Under the pieces are notes generated by a model. The model was not told the origin of the DNA. It did not search any database and saw only the letters and a list, made by a program, of their open reading frames with translations. A DNA stretch of 64,000 nucleotides, from the NCBI GenBank assembly GCA_018340805.1, contig JACMZG010001870.1:17799280-17863279 (forward strand), read 5' to 3'. The DNA is from Microvelia longipes (taxonomy: Eukaryota > Arthropoda > Insecta > Hemiptera > Veliidae). How positions within the stretch are numbered: position 1 is the first letter of the stretch; each line of letters begins with the position of its first letter. Below, one piece after another: positions 1-12,208 of the stretch. Position numbers and translations under genes: made by a program.

Positions 1-1466
1 ATTAATTTACTGGAGTTTGAGACTATTTTCTTTCCCCTAATTTTAAGGATCAATGTTTATGCATTTGAAATGTTCCTCCCGGTATAAAATAGCATCATAA
101 ATACAGGAAAAATATGAGAATTCTCTTTATATGATTATAACATTAAAGCACAGGTTCAGCACCCCAAATACGTCGAATACCACACCGTACTCAAAAAAGT
201 TTACTGACAGTAATTTTAGTTTTCTATTATTTTCCATGGGTTTTTAAAGCAGATTTTTTAAGTTGATTAATTCATAGCGTAATTAGTAATTGTTCCTTTA
301 TTTTAATTAATGATTAAGCCGTTACGTATATGAATAGAGATTTTTTATTTATTCTTTTTATATCCACTTTTTGAACAAATTCTATCCTTCTATATTCTTC
401 AGGGAGGAATGTCGTTAATCATTTTCTTTTCATATTTTTGATTGTTAATCTTTGTCTTTTAACTGAAGTTCAAACGCAGTCATTTTAATTATTTATTAAA
501 CAAGTTATGAAATTTTTTACTAAACTATTTTATGTTTAATCTTTAGGGCCATTTTAGCAAATTTTCAAAGAAAAAATTAGACATTTAAATGTCTTTTACA
601 TTTAAGAAACATTTGTAGAAATCACAAATCTTCAATAAGTGTTTAGATCGGGCTTAAATATCACTTTACAGACTAGTTGTGTGATTTGCTATTTATTGGT
701 CCTTCACCCCAAGAAACTAAGTACTTTTCATCAAACTCAATTTTTTAATAACGTTTATGAAGGATTCTACCTGGTTTTTGCGAGGTACCTATAATCTGTA
801 TTCTACGATTGACGAAAATCACCATTATCGTAATTTCTCCACAACCAATGATCAAAAATAAGTGTTTTTGGGCGTTCAGGAATCCTAATACCAAAGACCA
901 CATGGTATAATGATGTTGCAGTTTCATTAAATATGAACAATTGGATGGTAAACGATAAACAAATGTTCCCTTTTTGCAATTTTAAGAGATTTATTAGTAA
1001 TAACATTTGACATTGAGAAGCTAATTTGTTAAAATTGGACACAATTTGTTGCTACTTAGGCTGGCTAACTGTACAAACCCTAAAAACAGTAGCTCCCTAT
1101 CTTACTTTTCAATCTATCTTAGAAAAACCATATTTTCTTTGTTTATGTAATGTTTAAAGACGGTTTTACACCTAAAACAGCGTTTAGAATTAAAACTTTT
1201 GACATTCTTTCATTAAAGTAATTTTTTTAGTTTAAACATATGTACGTATTATAAATTTTACTTAAATGCAATATCATCCAAAATTAAAATACCTAACTAT
1301 AAAATTAAAAAAGTTAGCATTAACATCTTTATAACCGACACGAAGCACGCCCGGATTTTTCTCGTCTGCTCACTATTACACTGAATCCAACACCGAAACC
1401 GCATCCTTCTAAGCTCTTATAGTTTCCGAGAAAAAGGTCTTTTCCTCCTTAGTGGATCACATTGTA

Positions 1467-1545
<79 letters not shown>

Positions 1546-3478
1546 GTACAAGATTTTAGACAAATTTTTCCTAGACGTTTCTATAGGACCCGATAACTTT
1601 CGCGCGAAGTGCCATAGCGGCAAAGAGGCCGACAGCCTCTTATTCTTCTTAGATTTTGTCTAACTAGTTTCCGTCTTTGATTTTCATTTAAAAAGGTAAT
1701 GCATTATAATTTTAATTTATTTTAAAGTTATGAATTAATATAAAAGTTTCATTGAACTGTTATTTGTTTATGCTGATGTTGCATTCAGTATTAATTTATT
1801 TTTTTCTATAATAACTCGGTTCAAAATGTATTGTTTTATATGTAGAAACAAAACCAACTTGATATTGAAAGATTTAAGTGAGCCTTATTATAAATATGAA
1901 ATTATAAAATTTAATAGAGTACAAGTACAGTTAATAAAAAGAAGAGACTATCAGGCGAATTTTACTCGTTCGTTGCTATTTTGCCGTAGTGGCCGCCCAG
2001 CACTACAGACTTTTCCCTTGTTGACTAGCTGTAACTGTTTAACTCCACAATCTTTTCGATAAGTGTATCATTTCGAGAAATGTATGGCACATTGCCCTAA
2101 AGACATTACACTAACATTTCCTGAAAATTTAATTGTCTGGTTAAAGTCCTTAGAAACGCTAGTGACAAAGTTAGTACATACGCAGACGGATAAAGACCCT
2201 TATTTTAAACCATGAAAGAATTTGTTATGTAATCACTTTTAAGTCGGTTTGTCACATTTATATTTTATATAAATATATTTGACCTATATTTGTTTACATA
2301 AAACGATTACAAAGCATCAAGCTTATACATTCACAGAATATAACTCATATATACTCATACTTTTGTTTTTATCTACTTTATAAAAATGTAAAATTTTAAG
2401 TCTAAATGTAGATTTAAAAATCACCCAGTGAGTGGGTTGGCAGCATTGATTTTAGCGAATTTCTTTTTTGAACAATGTCATTAGTCATGTTCATTTCGAT
2501 TTTTTCAGAGTTAGTTCTTTTCTAATGAGATAATTTATCATTTTAAGCATGCTTTTATCTAGGTATTTATAATTAATTAAAGTTAATTTATTGTATGTAA
2601 GTTTTTAATAGCATCGTTTTTTTAAATTAATTTTAAGTTTAGTAGTAAATTTTTTCTCTTGTAAAAATAAACATCCTAGTGAAATAAATTTAAAACTATG
2701 TTGCTAATTCATTGTTTAGCAAGTAGTTTAAATAATGATCTTGAAACCAGTTTAATTTGTAATCCATTTTTCTTGAACAATTGTCGACGTGAGCGTCATT
2801 TTATGTCATTTCTGTCTTGTTGTTAAGTATTTAAATCTTTTAAGTGCTTGTTTTATTATGAAATTGAAGTGAAAGTTAAAATACATCATAGTTTTAGTTT
2901 GTATTACATAAGATTATAAACAGTGGTTATATCTATTAGTTTGAGAATAACCTTACTAATCAGTGACTTAAATATACAACGAGACTTATGAAAAAACGTT
3001 CAGTGAGCATTAATGTGTTTAGTAGTGAGTATAAAACTTTCGAAGGGTCTAAGGTTCTAAATTAAATTCGTTTAAACGCAATTTCAATAAATATCCCACT
3101 CACTCCCCCTCCCCCCCACCTCACCAATTTCGTCATAACTTTATAAGTCAGTCTATGAAATTCACTGAAAATCAAGAAAATATCGAATGCAAGAAACCAC
3201 AATCAACCCTTACCCTACCCACTTATGCCTAGTTACTCTTATGCAATCTTGTTTCCGACAAGTTATAAACACATAGCTCAAACTTATAAGCTACAATTAA
3301 TGTTTTGTTAATCATGTACGTTTGAGGTTTTGAAGTAAGAAAATCTTTTTAAGGCCTCAATTCTAAAAGAAGAAAGTATAAATTACGAAGAAAAACGTAA
3401 TATCGTTCAAATTTAATATGAGAATGTCAAATTAAAATACATTAAAGACGTTAGGCACTAAAAGTAAAATATAGGTAC
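1..3478. other. AT-rich spacer, no supported gene
   Basis: No exon or transposon protein is recognisable in this stretch. The longest open frames are under 80 codons and have AT-driven composition. One (+ strand, 1826-2062) begins with a Cys-x2-Cys pair but has no further family features and no clear splice context, so it is not called. A (TA)n tract is listed separately. The sequence around 1620-1655 resembles that around 6300-6335 (both contain a short palindrome near GAGGCC/GGCCTC), which suggests fragments of one dispersed repeat. Confidence 0.6.
1471..1546. repeat. (TA)n microsatellite
   Basis: An almost pure TA dinucleotide run of about 75 bases with one or two phase slips. Open frames reading Tyr-Ile repeats across it are artefacts. 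Confidence 0.95.
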
Positions 3479-3538
3479 TTTTTCTCATAATTTCAAAATA
3501 GAGAAGCACTCGCTTTACTTCTCCTTAGAATGGCATAA

Positions 3539-4745
3539 CAATCCAAAGCTTAAGGTAGTATTACTTCGGTCTTGCTGCTGTCGACCTCAGAATAAAGTGG
3601 GTAATTTAAAGTCAAATGTTATATGACTTCGTACTCGCTATGCTCGACCTCAGAACAAAGTGGGTAATTTAATGTCAAAAGTATTATGACTTCGTACTCG
3701 CTATGCCGACCTCAGAATAAAGTGGGTTTAAAAGTCAAATGACTTCGTATCGCTTCGACCTCAGAACAAAGTGGGTAATTAATGTCACTTCGTACCGCTA
3801 AACCTCAGAATAAAGTGGGTAATTAAAGTCAAATGTTAGTTTAATGCTCGAGAATAAGTGGGTAATTTAAGTCACTTCGTCGCTATGCTCGCTATGCGAC
3901 TCGCTACCGCCTCAGAATAAAGTGGGTAATTTAATGTCAGTTTTAAACAAGTACTCGTACTCGCTATGCTCGACCTAGAATGTGGGTATAATGTCAAAGT
4001 TTTATGACTTCGTACTCGCTATGCTCGTCCTCAGAATAAAGTGGGTGATTTAATGTCAAAAGTTTTATGATTCGACTTCGTAATGCTCGGACCTCAGCTA
4101 TAATAAAGTGGGTAATTTAAAGTAAAATGTTATTTGAGTTCGTACTCGCTATGCTCGACCTCAGAATAAAGTGGGTAATTTAAAGTCAAATGTTATATGA
4201 GTTCGTACTCGCTATGCTCGACCTCAAAATAAAGTTGGTAATTTAAAGTCAAAAGTTTTATGACATCGTTCTCGCTATGCTTGATCTCAGAATAAAGTGG
4301 GTAATTTAATGTCAAAAGTTTTATGACATCGTACTCGCTATGCTCGACCTTAGAATATAGTGGGTAATTTAATGTCAAAAGGTTTTGACATCGTATCTCG
4401 CTATGCGTCCTAGAATAAACATTTAATGTCAAAAGTTTATGACTTCGTACTCGCTATGCTCGTCCTCAGAAAGTGGGATTTAATGTCAAAGGTTTATGAC
4501 TCGTACTCGCTATGCTCGACCTCGAATTAAGTAGGTAATTTAAAGTAAAATGTTATCTGAGTTCGTACTCGCTATGCTCGACCTCAGAATAAAGTGGGTA
4601 ATTTAAAGTCAAAAGTTTTATGACTTCGTTCTCGCTATGCTTGATCTTAGAATAAAGTGGGTAATTTAATGCCAAAAGTTTTATGACATCGTACTCGCTA
4701 TGCTTGACCTTAGAATATAGTGGGTAATTTAATGTCAAAAGTTTT
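3539..4745. repeat. Satellite array, unit about 65-70 bp
   Basis: About 17 head-to-tail units. Each contains the core CGTACTCGCTATGCTCGACC followed by TCAGAATAAAGTGGGTAAT and a variable ATGTCAAAAGTTTTATGA segment. Some units are shortened by internal deletions (for example around 3840-3920 and 4400-4500), so the period wobbles. On the minus strand the units read as a repeated peptide of 22-23 residues (LNYPLYS...), but only short stretches stay open, so coding is unlikely. The left flank (from about 3476, GGTACTTTTTCTCA) and the right flank (CAGACAGACACACAG) match ends of a dispersed repeat seen elsewhere in the window. The array therefore seems to be an internal expansion of one copy. Confidence 0.93.
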
Positions 4746-4890
4746 ATGACAAATGAGCAGGAGATATACGTGACTCAGACAGACACACAGAATGACACAG
4801 CATGATGAAAACCACTTAGATGAAACTGCTGAAACGGATCACTGATGTCAAGTGAATTTAGTCTTAATGTTTCCTCTGCCCCGTAACGCT
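4746..4890. repeat. Dispersed repeat segment (CAGACAGACACA type)
   Basis: Carries the CAGACAGACACACAG tract, then ATGATGAAAACCACT and CTGCTGAAACGGATCA. The same ordered motifs occur at 14050-14150 and 24640-24720. It forms the right-hand part of the repeat copy that holds the satellite array. Confidence 0.7.
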
Positions 4891-7589
4891 CCTTAATTTT
4901 TTAGATTAATTTTGGATTATTCTCCTCCTCTTACGTTTGCTTCTGATTTAATCCTTAATTAACGTAACTTTACCGATGTCAGTCATGGTTATCAGGATAT
5001 GTTAAACAATGTAGTACGTAGGTGTGTTTTAATTAAATTCTCACACGTATTATGTATCATAGGTTTACCTATGTTGTGGTTTATTAGTTGGGTTTAATTA
5101 TTAACAGCTTATCTTTTTGCTTTGTTGTAGCTTACACATTACATAAAAAAGAAAAGAATTTTTATTTTCACTTCTTCATAACATTTAATTCAATTAACAT
5201 CAATTCCCATTACATTACATTACTTTTTTTTCGATGCATTAATTATAAGCAATCTAATAATTTAATGTTTTTTATGTTTCAGTCGTATGGATGAAATTTA
5301 TTCATTATATGATTATTATAAAATAGTCAATTTTTAAAATGCGTCCAAATGAACTGTTAAACTATAGACAACCGAATGGATGACTCTGAATCCTGAATAA
5401 GGTATCTGAATTTCAGCTCAGCCCGCGGTGGATCAGACATCCCCAAGTAGTTAAAAGGTAAGTAAATCATCTTTAATAATTTAGGTAATTCAGTATTCCA
5501 AGTGAGTTATTTTAAAATATCACGTTAAACGGTAACTTAACCTAATATTATGCTAGAGTTAAATAAGGATGCTCAGAATTAGTTTAGAAATAGGACTTTC
5601 TAAAAATCTTAAACTGCATGTATTTTTCTTTTTTTACACCTACCTATAAATTAAAACGTTTTTAGCATAAAATATTACAGCAAATATTTGTTAAAAAAAT
5701 TATGCAAAACACCTTTGGTTATAATTAGAATAATTAAAATAATTAATGGAGGAAAAAATAAAATAAAATTACGTTCTTTTGAGAATGAAGATTAAATACG
5801 TCTATGCTTTATACTTTTTATATAAAGAAAATGTATTTTGCGTCAAACATATTTAAGCAGAGTTTAAAAGTAATAATAATTTTAAAAAAGATTAGCTTAA
5901 TTTTTTTCTCTTCTCTTTTCTCATTTAAAATATTACAATGGAAGAAGGGAATTGCAATGCATGATTGGTTTCAGCGAAGGAATATTGTTGCTTTTTATCT
6001 ACTTCAAATTTTTTAAGATGTAAGCATAATTTAACCAAAGAATTTGAGCGAAGTTTTAAAGTAAAAATAAGCTTATGAGGTTGAGGTCATGAAAGGGGTG
6101 GATTTTGATAGACATATGTAACATAATGTAAATAAATCACATTTTTTGACTAATACATTTGAAAATTCGCTTATATCGTGGCAGTATACCTCTTATATTA
6201 ACTAGTGTTATGACAAACTGATATTGGACAACGATCCTACGACCGGGAAGGGGCCACAGGGAAGCGCGGGAGCCACGGAATAGCCTTCAGCGCCGACGTC
6301 GCGCAGAGGCCCAAAGGCCGATGGCCTCTTGTTTTTTTTAACCAAAGCTCCCTGATCCTTGGAACTATTTATCTTTTCGACCAAGAATTCCAAATTATGT
6401 GCAGTGTTATGCGTTATCCAACATGCGGTCTGCATTGCTTTGGGCTGCAATACTAGTGACCAAAAATGACACCGTAATAATAAGTATCAGAATTCAGAAG
6501 AGCCAAAATCAATTCGACGTCCCGTCATTCCGAAGCGACTATTTTTTTATAGTACACTAGCCAAGGTTACGAAGGATTAAGTGTTAATTTTGTTTGTTTT
6601 TGAGCGTTTGAGTAAATAAGTTTTCTGATTAGTAATACATTTAATACATTTATTTAATGATGCCTGAATTCAAGAAAGAGAAACTGGATCTTTTTATGTA
6701 AGTCTCTAATAACAACAGTAAGTACGTTTTAAAAATAAATTGAATTTTATACTTTGCAAAATTATTTTTGTATGAATTTAAAAATATAGCCACAATATTA
6801 ACTAAAAATGTTCAATTTATCTTTTTGTTTAAGCTTGATTGATTCAATAAAATTTAGATGAGTGTTTCGCAAGGTTTCTTAAAATTAGTATGCATTATTA
6901 AAGCAAAAAGTTATTAAAAAGTTTTGGAATCATCAGCAAATTTGAATGAGTTAAAGGAGGAATTCTGTTCATCTCTCCATTTAAAGGTAATTATACTTAT
7001 AAAAGGATTATATCATGCGTTTCTTGAGAACAATTCGTCAAATTAGTACACGTATGTATGTATATACGTGTACATATTAGGTGCTGGGTATCTACGCATA
7101 ATAACTGCTTACTACTAAATTTAAAAAAGTAATATTTATTATTCTATATAAATACATATTACTTTTTCAAAAACTAAAGACTGTTTAAGGCGATATTTCT
7201 TATCAAAGTCTTAGGTCTCGTCAATCTCTCATGTAACAAATTTAGAAATAGATTCAGTTGGGAATGTTAATTGTGTATAATATTAATTCCGCTTATGTAT
7301 AATACTTTCTGGATAATAAATATTGAAGAATGGATAACATTGTTGAAAATGCAAATGGGTAAGTCTGAAACCTGATGATTGTTCGATTGTATGTCGCGAA
7401 ATGTAAGTGTTAAATAAATTATATCTAGGGACGTAATATTAAAACGTTTAAGCAATGACTCGAATCATTTTCACTGTTTATTTCTTCGAGTAACTTTTTA
7501 ATGTTTAGAGCTTTTGACAACACAGGTTATTTAACCTTTGTGGACCGGGTATTTTTTTAAAACTTAATTGGACAATATAGTGTAGATAC
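4891..7589. other. Spacer, mostly unassigned
   Basis: AT-rich sequence that should be part of, or downstream of, the minus-strand gene whose exons lie at 7590-26455. No further exon of that gene could be placed. A GC-rich island at about 6230-6340 is open on the minus strand (80 codons, 6208-6450), but it resembles no domain I know and shares a short palindromic motif with 1620-1655, so it is more likely a repeat fragment. A candidate small exon on the + strand is listed separately. Confidence 0.5.
5417..5457 (+). other. Candidate micro-exon
   Basis: A 41-base segment sits between a good acceptor (GAATTTCAG) and a strong donor (AAAAG|GTAAGTAA). One frame is fully open and reads SPRWIRHPQVVK. 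It is more GC-rich than its surroundings. No partner exon on the + strand was found nearby, and the product is unknown. It could equally be a chance pair of splice-like sites. Confidence 0.25.
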
Positions 7590-7785
7590 CTTTTTATTGA
7601 CTGAGGTAAGAAGGTCAGCTGGTGATATAGGAGCAGCTGGAGGATGAGGGTGAGGTGGTCCAGCGTGTGGTGATGGTAGCTGTGATGCTGCATCTCCTAC
7701 AGCTACCCATGTTGAACATGATCTAGATGCAGCATCTAGCCTACCTCCAGCTGTACCCATTACATAACTCCACCGCTGTACTAAG
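7590..7785 (-). CDS. Unnamed host gene, third recognised coding exon
   Basis: The exon has an acceptor with a T-rich tract (GTAATTTTAG) at its high end and a donor (AATAAAAAG|GTATCT) at its low end. Its first base completes the split codon left by the exon at 8229-8417; the remaining 65 codons are open and end in phase 0. The peptide starts LVQRWSYVMGTAGG and then becomes rich in Pro and His (PSPHAGPPHPHPP), ending TSVNKK. GC content is far above the surroundings, as expected for a coding exon. No domain is recognised. The gene must continue to lower coordinates, but no further exon was identified. A retrotransposon origin is unlikely because both splice sites and phases fit. Confidence 0.68.
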
Positions 7786-8228
7786 CTAAAATTACAAAAC
7801 GTATGGCACAATAAACTCAAGGTACACATCACATACGTTTAGGAAGGCATGATAAATTATTTCAGTATAACTTTTTCATAATTACTAGAATAAATTAATT
7901 TAATAAATGCTGTAAGATCAGAGAATTTTGATTCAAAATTACCTTCAGCAGCACATAATAAAATATTTAGATGCCACTGTTAGAGGCATATGATTTAGGG
8001 GGCGGGAGTCAGGGTATTTCCCTATTGTGTAGAAATTAAAAAAATGGGAAAAATAAACTATAATTCAATATTTATTCCGTGTTCGATATACATTACCATT
8101 ACAAGAAGACTATATTATTCTCCTCAAACCTTTAAATATTTATGAAAAAATACTTTCAACTTAATAGATTTAATAATAAACTGACCCTATTATACAGCCT
8201 TCTTTAAAATAGTGTTATATGTAACTAC

Positions 8229-8417
8229 CTGAGAGCTAAATCTGATACAGCGGATCTAAGGGGGTGGGGATGATCATTAGAATCAGGTGATGGAAGCTGA
8301 CTTATGTCTGTCGTACTGAAGGATTTCTGTAGTCCTAATGCTGAAGACAGAGCTGCACAACTTCTCATTACTTCGTTTTCTTCTTCCAGCCATAATGCTT
8401 CCGGGATATCAGCTGGC
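8229..8417 (-). CDS. Unnamed host gene, second recognised coding exon
   Basis: The boundaries are CTGTTACAG (acceptor) and CTCTCAG|GTAGTT (donor). Only one of three frames is open through all 189 bases. It reads PADIPEALWLEEENEV near the start and later TDISQLPSPDSNDHPHP. The first base pairs with the two left over from the exon at 26286-26455 to give an Arg codon; the last two pair with the first base of 7785 to give Ser. The peptide is Ser/Pro rich after an acidic start and looks like an intrinsically disordered region of a signalling or scaffold protein, but I do not recognise the family. The downstream intron (7786-8228) is short. The upstream one is very long and full of transposons. Confidence 0.7.
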
Positions 8418-8850
8418 CTGTAACAGAAGGATTACGAGTTAAAAAGTAGGCATTCTTTTATGACCTTAAGTATGACTTTATGACCTTTAAAGCTTCTTTA
8501 ACAAGAAACAAAACGCGCCCATCAAAGTAAGACTAGCGTTTGTTATCATACAGAATATTTAAAGGAATATTTCAGACATTCCATCGAATACTTAAAAAAT
8601 TAGGAATGCGTGGTAACAAACTTTTAGAAATAGTCTCTATCCGCAATAAGTAGACCCCTATAAAGTGAAATTAACAATAGTCCTTTAGTTTCTGGTAACA
8701 TTCACCAAATTTTAATAATTTTGTTACCACTTTTGGTAACTATGAAAAGTTAAACTAGAGCATAAAATATCTCTAAATATGATTAGTGAAAAATTACCAA
8801 GAAAAGTTAACAAAAGAGTAACTAAATCACGAAGGTAATTATTCGTAATG

Positions 8851-9000
8851 TTGGGGCGCTAAAACGAATGAACTCGCTCCGAAGTCGATACCACCACTCT
8901 AAGTGACCAAAAGGTCGAAAAAAGCGTGGAAAATAAACGGGAAACTAAAATAATGGTCAGTAAAAATAGTTTTAGAGTAGATTATCGATTTCGATTATTT
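8851..9000. repeat. Single copy of a ~150-bp repeat unit
   Basis: Shares the ordered motifs GCTCCGAAGTCGATACCACC, CTCTAAGTGACCAAAA and GTCGAAAAA with the tandem units at 11050-11400. Confidence 0.75.
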
Positions 9001-9029
9001 TTGGGTACTAATCATATAAAACCAATCCA

Positions 9030-9110
9030 TTGATAGACTACTTAAAGCTAGGGTCTTAGGTTCGAATCTTTGTACCGGCGCTAATATTTTATCGTCTTAT
9101 TTACAGTATA
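9030..9110 (+). repeat. tRNA-like SINE head (B-box)
   Basis: Contains GGTTCGAATCT, a good match to the internal RNA polymerase III B-box, about 60 bases downstream of the 150-bp repeat unit. A cloverleaf cannot be built convincingly, so it is called SINE-like rather than a tRNA gene. Confidence 0.4.
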
Positions 9111-9360
9111 AATATGACGATAACTTTATAACTTATCATCTTATTTAAAACTTTATAGTTTTAAGTTTAACAAAGTTTGTTGTTTCGACCGAGATTTTGT
9201 GATAATCGCACATTTTATATAATAAATAAACAATATATATTTTTTTTTAAAAAAGGTTGTAAAGCAGGTGGTACCCCTAAACGTAGCAATAAGAAATTTA
9301 AGTTTATATGTACATAGATGGGATACTTCCCGAAACGCGTTTATTTTTTTTTACTGATTT

Positions 9361-9445
9361 ATTAGCGAATTTCCTTTGGGAAAAAATTCGCTAATGGGAT
9401 AGGCGTCATGGCGGAATTCGAACCTCGGACCACGACACAAATCCG
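9361..9445 (-). repeat. SINE-like fragment with B-box
   Basis: Read on the minus strand it has CGAGGTTCGAATTCCGCCAT (B-box GGTTCGAATTCC), then a CCCATTAGCGAATTT segment that forms a small hairpin with AAATTCGCTAAT. The same order of motifs occurs at 56256-56335 and partly at 28508-28560, so these are members of one short dispersed family. Confidence 0.55.
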
Positions 9446-9496
9446 TTTCAGAGGTCCCTAATTACGAAAAAAAAATTTTTGCGAGACTTTTATATA

Positions 9497-10829
<1,333 letters not shown>

Positions 10830-11049
10830 TTCTAGACACTTTCTTGTAAACACTCTATCTTCGAAGGGATTAATATTTTTTAACCAAACTTGGTACAAAA
10901 ATCAACCTTCGGAGGACACGAACCCTATTGAAAACCAGGTTTTTTGTGACGTCACTAACCCGGTTTGCTGAGTCAGCGAAATTTTCAAAAAATCAGCAAA
11001 ATTCAGGGTTAAATTTTTTGCCGCGAAAAAGGTCAATATTTATGTTTTT

Positions 11050-11400
11050 TGAGACGCTGAATCGAATGAAACCGGTCCGAAGTCGATACGACCACTCTAA
11101 GTGACCTAAAAATCGAAAAAACCATTGTAAATTACCAAAAACCAAAATTTAGGTCGATAAAAAATAAATTTTGAGTAGGGTGTCGTTTTCTATGTAATTT
11201 TGGGCGCTGAATCGAATGAAACCGGTCCGAAGACGATACGACCACTTTAAGTTACCAAAAAGTCGAAAAAACCACAAAAAATATAGAAAACCAACATTTA
11301 CGGTCGTCGAAAATTAAATTTCGAGTAGGGTGTCGTTTTCAATGTTTTTGGGCCTCTGAGTTGAATGGCAGTGGTCCGGAGTCAATACGACCACTCAAAC
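11050..11400. repeat. Tandem repeat, ~150-bp unit, 2.3 copies
   Basis: Units start with GCTGAATCGAATGAAACCGG at 11056 and 11206; a third, diverged start is near 11355. Each unit then carries GGTCCGAAG.CGATACGACCACT and ends in GAGTAGGGTGTCGTTTTC. The array is followed by a tRNA-like motif (GGGTTTACATCC near 11412), as also happens after the single unit at 8851. Confidence 0.85.
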
Positions 11401-11479
11401 TCAGGGTACCTGGGTTTACATCCTGGAAGGGTCGATAATTTTTTATCGTTTTTTTTTTTACTAAATATAAGTTTACAAC

Positions 11480-12208
11480 TAGAAAATAATTCTGGCGCGG
11501 TGGTCCGCATGTCGGGCGAATTTCCTTTGGATGCGTGTTTCCGTGCTTTTTACATTATATAAGTTTACAACTACTAAATAAATAATTCCGGCGCGGTGGT
11601 CCGCTGTCGGGCGAATTTCATTTAGAATGCGTGTTTCCGTGCTAAACAACCTATTTCTTGCTTATGCAAGAACCATGCCCATTACGTGGTTCCGGTTCAT
11701 GCTTTAGAACCTAAGCAGTTACTCAATTGTCAAGCACTGCTCGTAACTCATTTTGTCTGTATTTTCCAAAGGAAATGCGCTAAACCTTTAAACATAACTG
11801 ACCAAGCTTAAAGATAAGTAACTAAGCTTTAAACTAGTGCAAGTAATAGTGCGTACTTCTAATTTTAGAGGCATAGTTTTGTACAACCAACTGGATAATT
11901 ATGCGCATTTCCTTTGGAAAATACAGACAAAATGAGTTACGAGCAGTGCTTGACAATTGAGTAACTGCTTAGGTTCTAAAGCATGAACCGGAACCACGCA
12001 ATGGGCATGGCTCTTGCATAAGCAAGAAATAGGTTGTTTAGCACGGAAACACGCATTCTAAATGAAATTCGCCCGACAGCGGACCACCGCGCCGGAATTA
12101 TTTATTTAGTAGTTGTAAACTTATATAATGTAAAAAGCACGGAAACACGCATCCAAAGGAAATTCGCCCGACATGCGGACCACCGCGCCAGAATTTTTTA
12201 TTTTATAG
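11480..12208. repeat. Inverted repeat, ~300-bp arms
   Basis: The left arm 11480-11780 is mirrored by 11903-12208 with a 122-base spacer. Motifs present in both arms include GGCGCGGTGGTCCGC (twice per arm), GGCGAATTTCCTTTGGATGC, CACGGAAACACGCAT and GCTTATGCAAGA. Within each arm the GGCGCGGTGG...CGTGTTTCCGTGC block itself is duplicated, so each arm is two tandem copies of a ~100-bp unit. Diverged relatives of that unit occur at 12300-12340, 28700-28730 and 55435-55505. No coding capacity and no clear target duplication are seen. Confidence 0.88.

Noticed and set aside
4193..4738. Repeat protein of 22-23-residue units on the minus strand
   Set aside because: Open only in short pieces, with indels that break the frame between units.
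3539..4745. CRISPR-like array
   Set aside because: The whole unit is repeated without unique spacers and the host is eukaryotic; it is a satellite.
6208..6450. 80-codon GC-rich minus frame as an exon
   Set aside because: No acceptor/donor pair fits the phase-0 end of the exon at 7590, and part of it recurs at about 1620, so it looks like repeat DNA.
9030..9110. Functional tRNA gene
   Set aside because: Only the B-box is convincing; A-box and acceptor stem pairing are not.
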